Shown: in pieces, positions 42,326 to 50,074 of the stretch
Layout: the number at the start of each line of letters is the position of its first letter
Position numbering within the stretch: the stretch's first letter is position 1
Assembly: GCF_022549225.1 (NCBI RefSeq)
Contig: NZ_JAKZFD010000002.1
Coordinates: 432,817-496,816 of the forward strand
Reading direction: 5' to 3'
Origin: Pelomonas sp. CA6
GTDB lineage: Bacteria > Pseudomonadota > Gammaproteobacteria > Burkholderiales > Burkholderiaceae_C
DNA length: 64,000 nucleotides
Position numbers and translations under genes: made by a program
The notes under the pieces: model-generated
The model's database searches: none
The model's input: only the letters and a program-made list of their open reading frames with translations
Told to the model about the DNA's origin: nothing

Positions 42326-43444
42326 ATGGCCGAGATTGCGCCGCGCAGCGTCGAAGGCCGCGTGCTGACGCCCCAGGGCTGGATCACCGGCCGCCTGCAT
42401 TACGACAGCCATGTGCGCCGCATCGAGGCCTGCGACGGCGTGCGCGCGGACCGCATCGTGCTGCCGGGCTTCATCGACCTGCATGTGCACGGCGCCGCCG
42501 GCGTGGACATCATGCAGGGTGGCGACAGCGCCACCATCGTGGCGCGCGCCCATGCCCGCCATGGCACGACGCTGATGCTGGGCACCACCATGACCGCGCA
42601 CGAGCGCGACATCCTGCGCGCGCTGCAGGGCCTGGCCGGCGCGATCGCGCACAAGGCCGCGGACGGCGCGCGCGTGCTGGGCGTGCATCTGGAAGGGCCA
42701 TTCCTGAATCCGCACCGGCTGGGCGCGCAGCCGCCGCTGACCGTGCCCGCGACGCGCGAGGCCGTGGCGCGCCTGAATGCCATCGCGCCCATCCGCGTGC
42801 TGACGCTGGCGCCCGAGATGCCGGGCCACCTGGCTCTGATCCCCGAGCTGGCCGCGCTGGGCCTGCGCGTGCAGCTGGGCCACAGCGCCGGCAGCTACGA
42901 GGACGGGGTGGCCGCGCTGCGCGCCGGCGCCGCCGGCTTCACCCATTTGTTCAACGGCATGACTGGGCTGCACCACCGCGAACCCGGCATCGTGGGCGCT
43001 GCGCTGGCGCATGCCGAGTACGCCGAGCTGATCCCCGACCTGGAGCATGTCAGCCCAGGCGCGATGCAGGTCGCGCTGCGCGCCATTCCGCGGCTCTATG
43101 CGATCACCGACGCCACCGCGGCCACCGGCATGCCGGATGGCGAGTACGCGCTGGGCCCGCAGCGCGTCTACAAGTGTGCCGGCTGCGTGCGCCTGGCCAC
43201 CGGTTCGCTGGCCGGCAGCGCGCTGACCATGGACCAGGCGCTGCGCAACCTGGTCGCGTTGGGGCAGGACTTGGCGCTGGCCTCGCAGCGCTGCTCGCGT
43301 TTCCCGGCCGACTATCTGGACCTGCAGGACCGCGGCCGCCTGGCGCCCGGCGCCTGGGCCGATCTGGTGGTGCTGGACGAGGCGCTGGCGCTGCGACAGG
43401 TCGTCAGTGAGGGCCTGGACGTGCCGCTGGCCGCATCGCCCTGA
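42326..43444 (+). CDS. N-acetylgalactosamine-6-phosphate deacetylase (NagA/AgaA family)
   Basis: A 372-residue amidohydrolase. ATG 42326 has GGAG 5 nt upstream; a GTG at 42320 would overlap the agaR stop by 4 nt. Metal and substrate motifs are IVLPGFIDLHVHGAAGVD (with the HxH pair), LGVHLEGPFLNP, VQLGHSAGSYED, GFTHLFNGMTGLHHREPG and YAITDATAATGMPDGEY with the catalytic Asp. These are the residues expected in NagA/AgaA enzymes, which remove acetate from GlcNAc-6-P or GalNAc-6-P. The aga context favours GalNAc-6-P. The product feeds AgaS. Confidence 0.9.
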   Translation: MAEIAPRSVEGRVLTPQGWITGRLHYDSHVRRIEACDGVRADRIVLPGFIDLHVHGAAGVDIMQGGDSATIVARAHARHGTTLMLGTTMTAHERDILRALQGLAGAIAHKAADGARVLGVHLEGPFLNPHRLGAQPPLTVPATREAVARLNAIAPIRVLTLAPEMPGHLALIPELAALGLRVQLGHSAGSYEDGVAALRAGAAGFTHLFNGMTGLHHREPGIVGAALAHAEYAELIPDLEHVSPGAMQVALRAIPRLYAITDATAATGMPDGEYALGPQRVYKCAGCVRLATGSLAGSALTMDQALRNLVALGQDLALASQRCSRFPADYLDLQDRGRLAPGAWADLVVLDEALALRQVVSEGLDVPLAASP

Positions 43445-43479
43445 GACACAAGGACAACACCCGGAGACAAGGACCCCCG

Positions 43480-45294
43480 ATGAACGCCACCGCCCCCCTC
43501 CCCGCGGCGCGCGGCGCCGCCCTCAGTGGGCTGCGCTACATGCGCTACCAGCTCTTCATCGCCGGCATGGGCGGTCTGCTGTACGGCATCGACATCGGCA
43601 TCATCGCCGGCGCGCTGCCCTATCTGGAGTCCACCGCGGTGACGGCCTGGCGCTTGAGCGCCCAGCAACTGAGCTTCATCGTCGCGGCGGTGCTGCTGGG
43701 CAGCGTGCTGTCCTCGCTGTTCGCCGGTGCGCTGGCCGACGCGGTGGGGCGCAAGAAGGCCATGGTGCTGGCCGGCGCGCTGTTCACGCTGAGCATCCCG
43801 CTGATCGCGCTGGCCGACGGCTACACGCCGCTGCTGCTGGGACGGCTGTTGCAGGGCATCAGTGGCGGCCTGATCGGCGTCGTCGTGCCGTTGTATCTGG
43901 CGGAATGCCTCAGCGCCGACCGGCGTGGGCGCGGCACCGCGATGTTCCAGCTGCTGCTGACCGTGGGCCTGGTGGTGGCCGCGCTGATCGGCCTGGTCCA
44001 GGCGCACTCGGTGGAGTCGGCCAGCGCCGCGGCCCAGGCCGCCGGCGTCAACGTGGAGCAGGCGGTGTTCGCGGCACGCGACCAGGCCTGGCGCAGCATC
44101 TTCTGGATGTGCCTCATCCCCGGGCTGGTGTTCACGCTGGGCGGCCTGCTGCTGGCCGAATCGCCGCGCTGGCTGCAGCGCCGCGGCCGTGACGCCGACG
44201 CGCTGAGCGCGCTGAGCCGCAGCTTGCCCGAGGACCAGGCCCGCGCCCAGCTGAAGGAGATCGCGCAGAGCGGAGCCGGGACGGCCTCCGGTGCCGGCGC
44301 GCGCGACGCATTGCTGTCGCGCCGCTATGTGCTGCCCTTCCTGCTTGCCTGCCTGGTGCTGGCCTGCACCCAGGCCACCGGCATCAACTCCATCCTGGCC
44401 TATGCGGTGAATATCCTGAACACCGCGGGCCTGCCCGGCTCCATGGCGAACTGGGCGGATGTCGCGATCAAGCTGCTCAACGCCGCCGTGACCGTGCTGG
44501 CGGTGAGCCTGGTGGATCGCAAGGGGCGCAAGTTCCTGCTCATGCTGGGCAGTGGCGGCATCGTTGTATCGCTGCTCGCCGCGGCGCTGCTGTTCCAGAG
44601 CGCCGAGCGCGGCCAGCGCGACGTGCGCGAGGCCCTGGCGGCACAGCAGCAGGGCGATGCGCTGCTGCTGAAGCTGGACGAGGCGCAGTGGCGCCGCCTG
44701 GGCGCCGATCCGGCGGCCGGCGCGCAGCTGCTGACCGTGGCCTGGGCCTATGGCGAGTTCAGCAATGTGCAGACCCTGCGCAGCGACGCGATCACCGGTG
44801 CCACGCTGCGCATCAGCCGTGCCGACACCGTGCAGCCGGACAGCGTGATCGGCGCCTTCTTCCGCCGCCTGCACCTGAACCCCTTCGCCGATCCAGCCGT
44901 GTCGGCGCAGGCGCCGCTGCAGATCACCTCGGCGCGCCTGGGCGCGGTGCCCAGCGCCGCGCACGGCGGCTGGGTGGCGCTCGCCATCCTGGCCTGTGTC
45001 GCCTTCTTCGCGGTGGGGCCGGGCGTCTGCGTGTGGCTGGCGCTGTCGGAGCTGATGCCCACGCGCATACGCTCCAACGGCATGAGCATCGCGCTGCTGG
45101 TGAACCAGTTCGTGTCCACCTCCATTGCGGCGGTCTTCCTGCCCACGGTGGGTCAGCACGGCTATGCGGCGATGTTCTTCTTCTGGGCTGGCTGCACGCT
45201 GGTCTATTTCCTGACGGCCGCCTTCCTGCTGCCCGAAACCAAAGGCCGCACGCTGGAAGAGATCGAGGGCTTCTTCAGCCCTCGCAAGACCTGA
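43480..45294 (+). CDS. MFS sugar porter with a large insert, probable GalNAc permease
   Basis: A 604-residue inner-membrane transporter of the sugar-porter family: GGLLYGIDIGIIAGALPYL (TM1), GALADAVGRKKAMVLAG (loop 2-3), RLLQGISGGLIGVVVPLYLA, LLLAESPRWL, TQATGINSILAYAVNIL, DRKGRKFLLMLG and the C-terminal PETKGRTLEEIE. It is longer than the usual 450-500 residues because of about 120 extra residues (roughly 373-493), rich in charged and polar residues, between two membrane segments, plus an extended loop near residue 185-200. Last gene of the plus-strand GalNAc operon, 35 nt after the deacetylase gene. Substrate GalNAc is inferred from context. Confidence 0.88.
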   Translation: MNATAPLPAARGAALSGLRYMRYQLFIAGMGGLLYGIDIGIIAGALPYLESTAVTAWRLSAQQLSFIVAAVLLGSVLSSLFAGALADAVGRKKAMVLAGALFTLSIPLIALADGYTPLLLGRLLQGISGGLIGVVVPLYLAECLSADRRGRGTAMFQLLLTVGLVVAALIGLVQAHSVESASAAAQAAGVNVEQAVFAARDQAWRSIFWMCLIPGLVFTLGGLLLAESPRWLQRRGRDADALSALSRSLPEDQARAQLKEIAQSGAGTASGAGARDALLSRRYVLPFLLACLVLACTQATGINSILAYAVNILNTAGLPGSMANWADVAIKLLNAAVTVLAVSLVDRKGRKFLLMLGSGGIVVSLLAAALLFQSAERGQRDVREALAAQQQGDALLLKLDEAQWRRLGADPAAGAQLLTVAWAYGEFSNVQTLRSDAITGATLRISRADTVQPDSVIGAFFRRLHLNPFADPAVSAQAPLQITSARLGAVPSAAHGGWVALAILACVAFFAVGPGVCVWLALSELMPTRIRSNGMSIALLVNQFVSTSIAAVFLPTVGQHGYAAMFFFWAGCTLVYFLTAAFLLPETKGRTLEEIEGFFSPRKT

Positions 45295-45306
45295 CCCCGC
45301 GCGGCC

Positions 45307-45753
45307 TCAGCCGCCGCGCACCAGCAGCACCGGCACCGGCGCCTGGCGCAGCACCATCTCGGCGTCGCTGCCCAGCAGCGCGCGGCTGGCGCCGCGCCGG
45401 CCGTGGGTGCCCAGCACGATCAGTTCGGCACCGCAGTCGCGTGCTTCCTGAACGATCAGGTCGCTGACGCGCGAGGCCAGGCTTTCGATCAGATGGGTCT
45501 GCACCGGCAGGCCGGCCGCCTCGACCTGGGCTCGCGCCGCGGCCAGCACCTTTTCGCCGCCTTCGCGCAGCAGGTCGAAGTTTTCCGGCGTCAGTCCGAG
45601 GCCGGCGCTGGAGAACATCGCGAAGGAATGCAGGTCCACCGCGTTCATCAGATGGAGCTGGGCGCCGCACAGGCGCGCGACCTTGATCGCCTCGGCCAGG
45701 CCGGCGTCGGAGGTGGGGCTGCCGTCGACCGGCACGAGAATCTTGGCGTACAT
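45307..45753 (-). CDS. Universal stress protein (UspA family)
   Basis: A 148-residue single-domain protein: YAKILVPVDGSPTSDAGLAE at the N-terminus, then ELIVLGTHGRRGASRALLGS and a C-terminal APVPVLLVRGG. The G-2x-G-9x-G(S/T) nucleotide-binding pattern typical of ATP-binding Usp proteins is visible. It converges on the MFS gene with a 12-nt gap. It stands alone; its function is a general stress role by family only. Confidence 0.93.
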   Translation of the reverse strand: MYAKILVPVDGSPTSDAGLAEAIKVARLCGAQLHLMNAVDLHSFAMFSSAGLGLTPENFDLLREGGEKVLAAARAQVEAAGLPVQTHLIESLASRVSDLIVQEARDCGAELIVLGTHGRRGASRALLGSDAEMVLRQAPVPVLLVRGG

Positions 45754-45857
45754 CGTGGCTCCTTCTGGAGAAAAGACCGGAGATCACGATGCTGCGTCGG
45801 CGCCGCCGCCTTTGGATTGACCGACATCAAGAGGCGGCGGGCCGCCGTTCACGCCGT

Positions 45858-46322
45858 TCAGTCGGACGAGGCTTCGCCGTGGGCCTGGTCCAGGCGCGCC
45901 AGCAGGTGCAGGAACAAGGCCTCTTCCTCGTCGTCCAGCGCGGCCAGCAGCCGGCGCCGGGCGCGGCGCGCCAGCCGTTCGGCCTCGTGCAGCCGTTCAC
46001 GGCCCGTGGCGCTGAGCTCCAGCAGCAGGCGGCGGCGGTCCTGCGGGTCGGGCCGGCCCTCCACCCAGCCGCGTCCGCACAGCAGGCGCACGACCAGCGA
46101 GGTGGTCGCCCGGTCCAGCGCGATCATCCGGCCCAGCTCGTTCTGGCCCAGCGGCGCCGCCGAGGCCAGCGCGCACAGCGCGGCGTATTGCGACGGGGTC
46201 AGGTCCAGTTCCGCGCAGGCGCTGGCGAACAGGCTGCCGGCGGTCTGGTGCGCCCGCCGGATCAGGTATTCGGGGCTGCGGAGAAGGCGGTCCAGCGCCT
46301 GGCTCTTGGGGCGTTGCGGCAT
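45858..46322 (-). CDS. MarR-family transcriptional regulator
   Basis: A 154-residue protein starting MPQRPKSQALDRLLRSPEYL. The winged helix-turn-helix runs through LTPSQYAALCALASAAPLGQ, NELGRMIALDRATTSLVVRL and the wing GWVEGRPDPQDRRRLLLELS, all MarR hallmarks; C-terminal helices serve dimerisation. A TTGACA-n2-TGTCAA inverted repeat (46465-46478) lies 143 bp upstream, in the gap shared with the divergent REC-PAS-GGDEF gene, and is a likely binding site. Confidence 0.92.
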   Translation of the reverse strand: MPQRPKSQALDRLLRSPEYLIRRAHQTAGSLFASACAELDLTPSQYAALCALASAAPLGQNELGRMIALDRATTSLVVRLLCGRGWVEGRPDPQDRRRLLLELSATGRERLHEAERLARRARRRLLAALDDEEEALFLHLLARLDQAHGEASSD

Positions 46323-46464
46323 GGGGCAGAGGGGGTTGGGAGGGCGGAGGTCGGCCGAGTCTCGCGCAATTCCTGCTCCCGGTCTGACTGCAAACAGGGG
46401 ACATCCCGGCCGGGTGGATCGGCCGTGAGGCTGACGCCAGGCTGTCGGACATCCGGGTTGTTGC

Positions 46465-46494
46465 TTGACAGTTGTCAAACGGTGCAGCGAATAT
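46465..46494 (+). promoter_or_regulatory. Putative MarR operator overlapping a plus-strand promoter
   Basis: TTGACAGTTGTCAA (46465-46478) is an inverted repeat with 6-bp arms, close to the TTGAC-n4-GTCAA sites common for MarR regulators. The first arm is also a perfect -35, followed after 18 nt by GAATAT (46489-46494) as a weak -10. Transcription would run toward the REC-PAS-GGDEF gene with a leader of about 200 nt. In that leader I see a small GTCAC/GTGAC hairpin near 46546-46563 but no recognisable riboswitch. Confidence 0.5.
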
Positions 46495-46706
46495 TTGGCA
46501 GCCCCCCGCCCTTCCAGTAGATTCCCGGCCGGCGTCCGTGCCGAGAGTCACATCAAGAAGTGACGTATTGCCACAGCCCATCCGGAGACACCGGGCCTGA
46601 CCCCGAGCGGCCATCGCGGCGCGGGGGAGCGGGCCCGTAGCGGACGCTCAACGGAAAACAAGATGCAAGAACGGAGCTGTCTGCCGCTGCGTGCCGAGGC
46701 CCCCCG

Positions 46707-48035
46707 ATGACGGCCCGGTATGCCACCCGTCCGCGCAAGGCCGGTTCGCTGGCCTCGCTGGCTCGGCCCGCGCCCGCTGCCGCGGTCGCCGGCCAGCCCG
46801 GTCGCCCGCAGCCCTTGCGCGTGCTGCTGGTGTCGGACCAGTCGGCGGTGGCGGAGGCGCTGCTGGCGCTGCGCGACAGCCTGCAGCTGGAGCTGCTGCT
46901 GCATCCCGAGCCCGGCAGCGCGCTGCAGCGCTTCGTGCAGGAGCGCGCCGACTGCGTGCTGCTGGACGACGCGATGGGCGACGACGCCCTGCTCAGCCTG
47001 CTGGAGGGGCTGCGCTCCAGCCTGCACAGCGAATGGCTGCCCATCATGCTGCTGGTCGACGATGCCGCGCACTGGCGCCGGCTGGCGCTGCGCGCGCCGG
47101 GCATGGTGGACTATGTGCTGGCCAAGCCGCTGGAGCCGCTGGCGCTGCACGAGCGCTTCGTCGCGACGCGGCGGCTGGTGTCGCTGCGCCGCGTGGCGCG
47201 CAGCGCGCTGGACCGTGTCAGCGAGGGCGTGATCGTGATCGACGAGCAGGGCCGCATCCGCTCCTTCAATGCCGCGGCCGAGCGCCTGTTCGGCTGGAGC
47301 GCGGGCGAAATCATCGGCAGCAAGATCAACGCGCTGATGCCCGACCCGCACCAGAGCCTGCACGACAGCTACCTGAACCACTACCTGGACGGACGCGCGC
47401 CGCGCATCATCGGCGTCGGCCGCGTGGAGATGGCGCGACGCCGCGACGGCGGGCTGTTCCCCATCCACCTGACCGTGGCGGACATCTCCGACGAGACCGG
47501 CATTCGCTTCGTCGGCGTGGTGCGCGACCTCTCGCCCGAGTACGAGCGCCGCGATCTGGAGGCCATGGCCTTCCGCGACAGCCTCACCGGCCTGCCCAAC
47601 CGCAGCTTCGCCGAGCAGGAGCTGCAGCACCAGCTGGAGCGCGCCGCGGTGCTGGGCGGCAGCTTCGCGCTGCTCTTCGTGGATCTGGACGAGTTCAAGC
47701 AGGTCAACGACAGCCTGGGCCATGCCGCGGGCGACGCGCTGCTGCGCGAGGCGGGCCAGCGGCTCAAGCGCGCGGTCTCGGCCGACGACCTGGTGGCGCG
47801 GCTGGGCGGCGACGAATTCCTGGTGCTGCTGCAGGGGGTGGATTCGCGCGAGTCCGCGGCCGCCATCGCCGCGCGCATCGCCGAGCAGCTGGGCCGCCCG
47901 GCGCTGCTGCAGGGCCAGGCGCTGTCGCTCAGCGCCAGCATCGGCTGGTCGGTCTACCGCCATGACGGCATCGACGCGGCCAGCCTGATGCACAAGGCCG
48001 ACCTGGTGATGTACCAGCGCAAGCGTCAGCGCTGA
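46707..48035 (+). CDS. Diguanylate cyclase with receiver-like, PAS and GGDEF domains
   Basis: A 442-residue cytoplasmic protein. Residues about 36-155 look like a receiver domain: [19 protein letters not shown], a candidate phospho-Asp in [11 protein letters not shown] and the conserved Lys in [15 protein letters not shown] domain follows near 170-290 ([50 protein letters not shown]). The C-terminal GGDEF domain has [29 protein letters not shown] and an intact [11 protein letters not shown] near 366-370. The RxxD inhibitory site is not seen (SADD in its place). It should make cyclic di-GMP. No histidine kinase gene is adjacent. Confidence 0.9.
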   Translation: MTARYATRPRKAGSLASLARPAPAAAVAGQPGRPQPLRVLLVSDQSAVAEALLALRDSLQLELLLHPEPGSALQRFVQERADCVLLDDAMGDDALLSLLEGLRSSLHSEWLPIMLLVDDAAHWRRLALRAPGMVDYVLAKPLEPLALHERFVATRRLVSLRRVARSALDRVSEGVIVIDEQGRIRSFNAAAERLFGWSAGEIIGSKINALMPDPHQSLHDSYLNHYLDGRAPRIIGVGRVEMARRRDGGLFPIHLTVADISDETGIRFVGVVRDLSPEYERRDLEAMAFRDSLTGLPNRSFAEQELQHQLERAAVLGGSFALLFVDLDEFKQVNDSLGHAAGDALLREAGQRLKRAVSADDLVARLGGDEFLVLLQGVDSRESAAAIAARIAEQLGRPALLQGQALSLSASIGWSVYRHDGIDAASLMHKADLVMYQRKRQR

Positions 48036-48123
48036 ACCCTGGCGTCCGCGGTTCGCCCTGCGCCCGGACGGGCGAAGGCGGTGGCGGGGATAATGGCTGC
48101 CTGTACATCAGGGACGTTTCGCG

Positions 48124-48732
48124 ATGTCTGCATCTTTGACCCGCACCTGGCTCGCGGCCGTCGCCGCCGCCGCGCTGCTGGCCGGCTGCGGCAGCCTGGG
48201 CAGCGAGAGCGGCGCGTCGCGCCGGACCTCGGTCTACCAGAACGAGCGTTTCCAGGCCGACGAGACCTTCTCGCGCCTGTTCGACGCCAGCGTGGAAGAC
48301 ACCTGCGAGGCCGCGCGCCGCGCGCTGCTGAGCCAGGGCTATGTGATCACCACCGGTCAGCCCGACTCCATCTCCGGCCGCAAGCGCTTCCAGCCCGACG
48401 GCGAGGTGCATGTGGAGCTGAGCTTCAACATCGTCTGCGTGCCCGAGGGCAATGGGGGCAAGCTGGCCACGGCCTATGTGTCGGCGCTGCAGGACCGCTA
48501 CGCGGTCAAGAAGAGCGCCAACTCCACCAGCCTGGGCGTTTCCGCGATCGGCTCGATCTCGGTGCCGCTGTCCTCGACGCAGGAATCGCTGGTCAAGGTG
48601 GCCTCCGAAACCGTGCCGGCGGGCCAGTTCTATGACCGCTTCTTCGCGCTGATGCAGCGCCTGCTGCGCGACCAGGGCAGCGCCACCGCAGCCACCACGG
48701 CGTCCGGTCCACGCGACGCCGACACACGCTGA
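48124..48732 (+). CDS. DUF2242-type lipoprotein
   Basis: A 202-residue protein with an N-terminal lipoprotein signal: LAAVAAAALLAGCGS, the lipobox Cys near residue 22. The mature part (FQADETFSRLFDASVEDTCE, AARRALLSQGYVITT, SISGRKRFQPDGEVHVELSF, VPAGQFYDRFFALMQRLL) matches a family of uncharacterised betaproteobacterial lipoproteins that I believe is DUF2242. No enzymatic motif is visible. It is flanked by the REC-PAS-GGDEF gene (88 nt upstream, same strand) and a convergent sulfate-binding-protein gene. Confidence 0.8.
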   Translation: MSASLTRTWLAAVAAAALLAGCGSLGSESGASRRTSVYQNERFQADETFSRLFDASVEDTCEAARRALLSQGYVITTGQPDSISGRKRFQPDGEVHVELSFNIVCVPEGNGGKLATAYVSALQDRYAVKKSANSTSLGVSAIGSISVPLSSTQESLVKVASETVPAGQFYDRFFALMQRLLRDQGSATAATTASGPRDADTR

Positions 48733-48735
48733 CAC

Positions 48736-48771
48736 AAAAAAGAGCCCCGCCCGGTGACCCGGAACGGGGCT
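48736..48771 (-). terminator. Rho-independent terminator of the sulfate-binding-protein gene
   Basis: Read on the minus strand, AGCCCCG and CGGGGCT form a 7-bp stem (arms at 48765-48771 and 48743-48749) with an inner CCGG-CCGG pair in the loop, followed by TCTTTTTT. The T-tract is on the minus-strand side, so it ends transcription of the 48886-49899 gene. Confidence 0.8.
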
Positions 48772-48885
48772 GCTCGCACAGAGCAAACGGTCGGCAGTGA
48801 CAGACCCCGGTGAAACCAGGACCGACCGAGGAGACAAACGGAATACGGGAGGCCCGCCGCCGGACGCGGCGGCCCTCGGTCGCGC

Positions 48886-49899
48886 TCAGCGGCGCGCGTA
48901 GATCTGGTCGAAGAGGCCGCCGTCGTCGAAGTGCTGCTTCTGCGCCTGGCGCCAGCCGCCGAAGAGCTCGTCCACCGTGAAGAGCTGGGTGGCGGCGAAC
49001 TGCTTGGCATAGCGGGCCGCGACCTTGGCGTCGCGCGGGCGGTAGTAGTGGCGCGCCGCGATCTCCTGGCCCTCGGGGCTGTACAGGTACTCCAGGTAGG
49101 CCTGGGCCTGCTTGCGTGTGCCCTTTTTGTCGACCACCTTGTCGACCACCGCGACCGGCGGCTCGGCCAGCACCGAGATGCTGGGCGTGACGATCTCGAA
49201 CTTGTCCTTGCCCAGCTCCTTGACGGCCAGATAGGCCTCGTTTTCCCAGGCGATCAGCACGTCGCCGATGCCGCGCTCGACGAAGGTGGTCGTGGAGCCG
49301 CGCGCGCCGGAATCCAGCACCTTGGTGTTCTCGTAGATGCGCTTGACGAAGGCCTTGGCCGAATCGGCATTGCCGCCCGGCTGCTTCAGCGCATAGCCCC
49401 AGGCGGCCAGATAGTTCCAGCGCGCACCGCCCGAGGTCTTGGGGTTGGGCGTGATCACCTCCACGCCGCTGCGCGCGAGGTCGGGCCAGTTGCTGATCTT
49501 CTTGGGGTTGCCCTTGCGCACCAGGAAGACGATGGTGGAGGTGTAAGGCGAGGCGTTGTGGGGCAGGCGCTTCTGCCAGTCGGCCGGGACGAGCTGGCCA
49601 TGGTCGTGCAGCGCGTCGATGTCATAGGCCAGCGCCAGCGTCACGACGTCGGCCTGCAGCCCGTCGATCACCGAGCGCGCCTGCTTGCCCGAACCGCCAT
49701 GCGATTGCTTGATGCCGAGCGCCTCGCCGGTCTTGGCCTGCCAGTGCTTGGCGAAGGCGCGGTTGAAGTCCTGGTAGAGCTCGCGCGTGGGGTCGTAGGA
49801 GACGTTGAGCAGCTGGGCCTGGGCCAGGGCCGGCGCGGCGCCGCCCAGCAGGGCGGTGGCGGCCAGCAGCGAAACAGCGAGGCGACGGGTGACGTTCAC
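48886..49899 (-). CDS. Sulfate ABC transporter substrate-binding protein (Sbp/CysP family)
   Basis: A 337-residue periplasmic protein. I choose the GTG at 49899 ([20 protein letters not shown], signal peptide cleaved after ALAQ), with GGAA about 8 nt upstream. The longer starts at 49953 or 49965 would put extra residues before the signal peptide. The mature part opens with the family hallmark [20 protein letters not shown] and has [55 protein letters not shown] and [16 protein letters not shown]. It binds sulfate (or thiosulfate) for an ABC importer; the CysT/W/A genes are not in the window. It shares an upstream motif with the CysB-type gene nearby. Confidence 0.94.
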   Translation of the reverse strand: MNVTRRLAVSLLAATALLGGAAPALAQAQLLNVSYDPTRELYQDFNRAFAKHWQAKTGEALGIKQSHGGSGKQARSVIDGLQADVVTLALAYDIDALHDHGQLVPADWQKRLPHNASPYTSTIVFLVRKGNPKKISNWPDLARSGVEVITPNPKTSGGARWNYLAAWGYALKQPGGNADSAKAFVKRIYENTKVLDSGARGSTTTFVERGIGDVLIAWENEAYLAVKELGKDKFEIVTPSISVLAEPPVAVVDKVVDKKGTRKQAQAYLEYLYSPEGQEIAARHYYRPRDAKVAARYAKQFAATQLFTVDELFGGWRQAQKQHFDDGGLFDQIYARR

Positions 49900-49962
49900 G
49901 GCAGGGTTCCGATGGGTTGCGGGAGGCTTGCCAATGTAGGCGAGGGCCTTCATGAGGGAAAC

Positions 49963-49985
49963 CAAGAAGAAGTGCTTTGCTTAGC
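49963..49985 (-). promoter_or_regulatory. Conserved upstream motif, copy 1 (putative CysB-type site)
   Basis: On the minus strand it reads TAAGCAAAGCACTTCTTCTT followed by G. A near-identical copy lies at 53964-53986. Both lie about 65 nt upstream of the chosen start codons (here 49899), so this is a likely promoter or regulator site. Confidence 0.6.
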
Positions 49986-50019
49986 AGCTTCGCGCAGAAG
50001 GCGCGAGGGCGGCGGTGCC

Positions 50020-50067
50020 GGCCCCGCTCCCCCGGCCCCGGAAAGGCCGGGGCCGGGGAGCGGGGCC
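50020..50067 (-). terminator. Very strong hairpin after the TonB receptor of the sulfur block
   Basis: GGCCCCGCTCCC and its complement GGGAGCGGGGCC, continued by CCGGCCCCGG/CCGGGGCCGG with one bulged C, give a stem of about 21 bp around an AAAG-type loop. It starts 7 nt after the receptor stop. No U-tract follows, so it may be a terminator-like or mRNA-protecting structure. Confidence 0.6.
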
Positions 50068-50074
50068 TCAGCCC

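Noticed and set aside
45295..45319. Terminator hairpin between the MFS and UspA genes
   Set aside because: GCGGC/GCCGC gives only a 5-bp stem with a mismatch beyond it and no T-tract; too weak to annotate.
46495..46706. Possible c-di-GMP riboswitch in the leader of the REC-PAS-GGDEF gene
   Set aside because: I see no GEMM core such as the CACGCACAGGGCAAACC-like consensus; only a small hairpin near 46546-46563.
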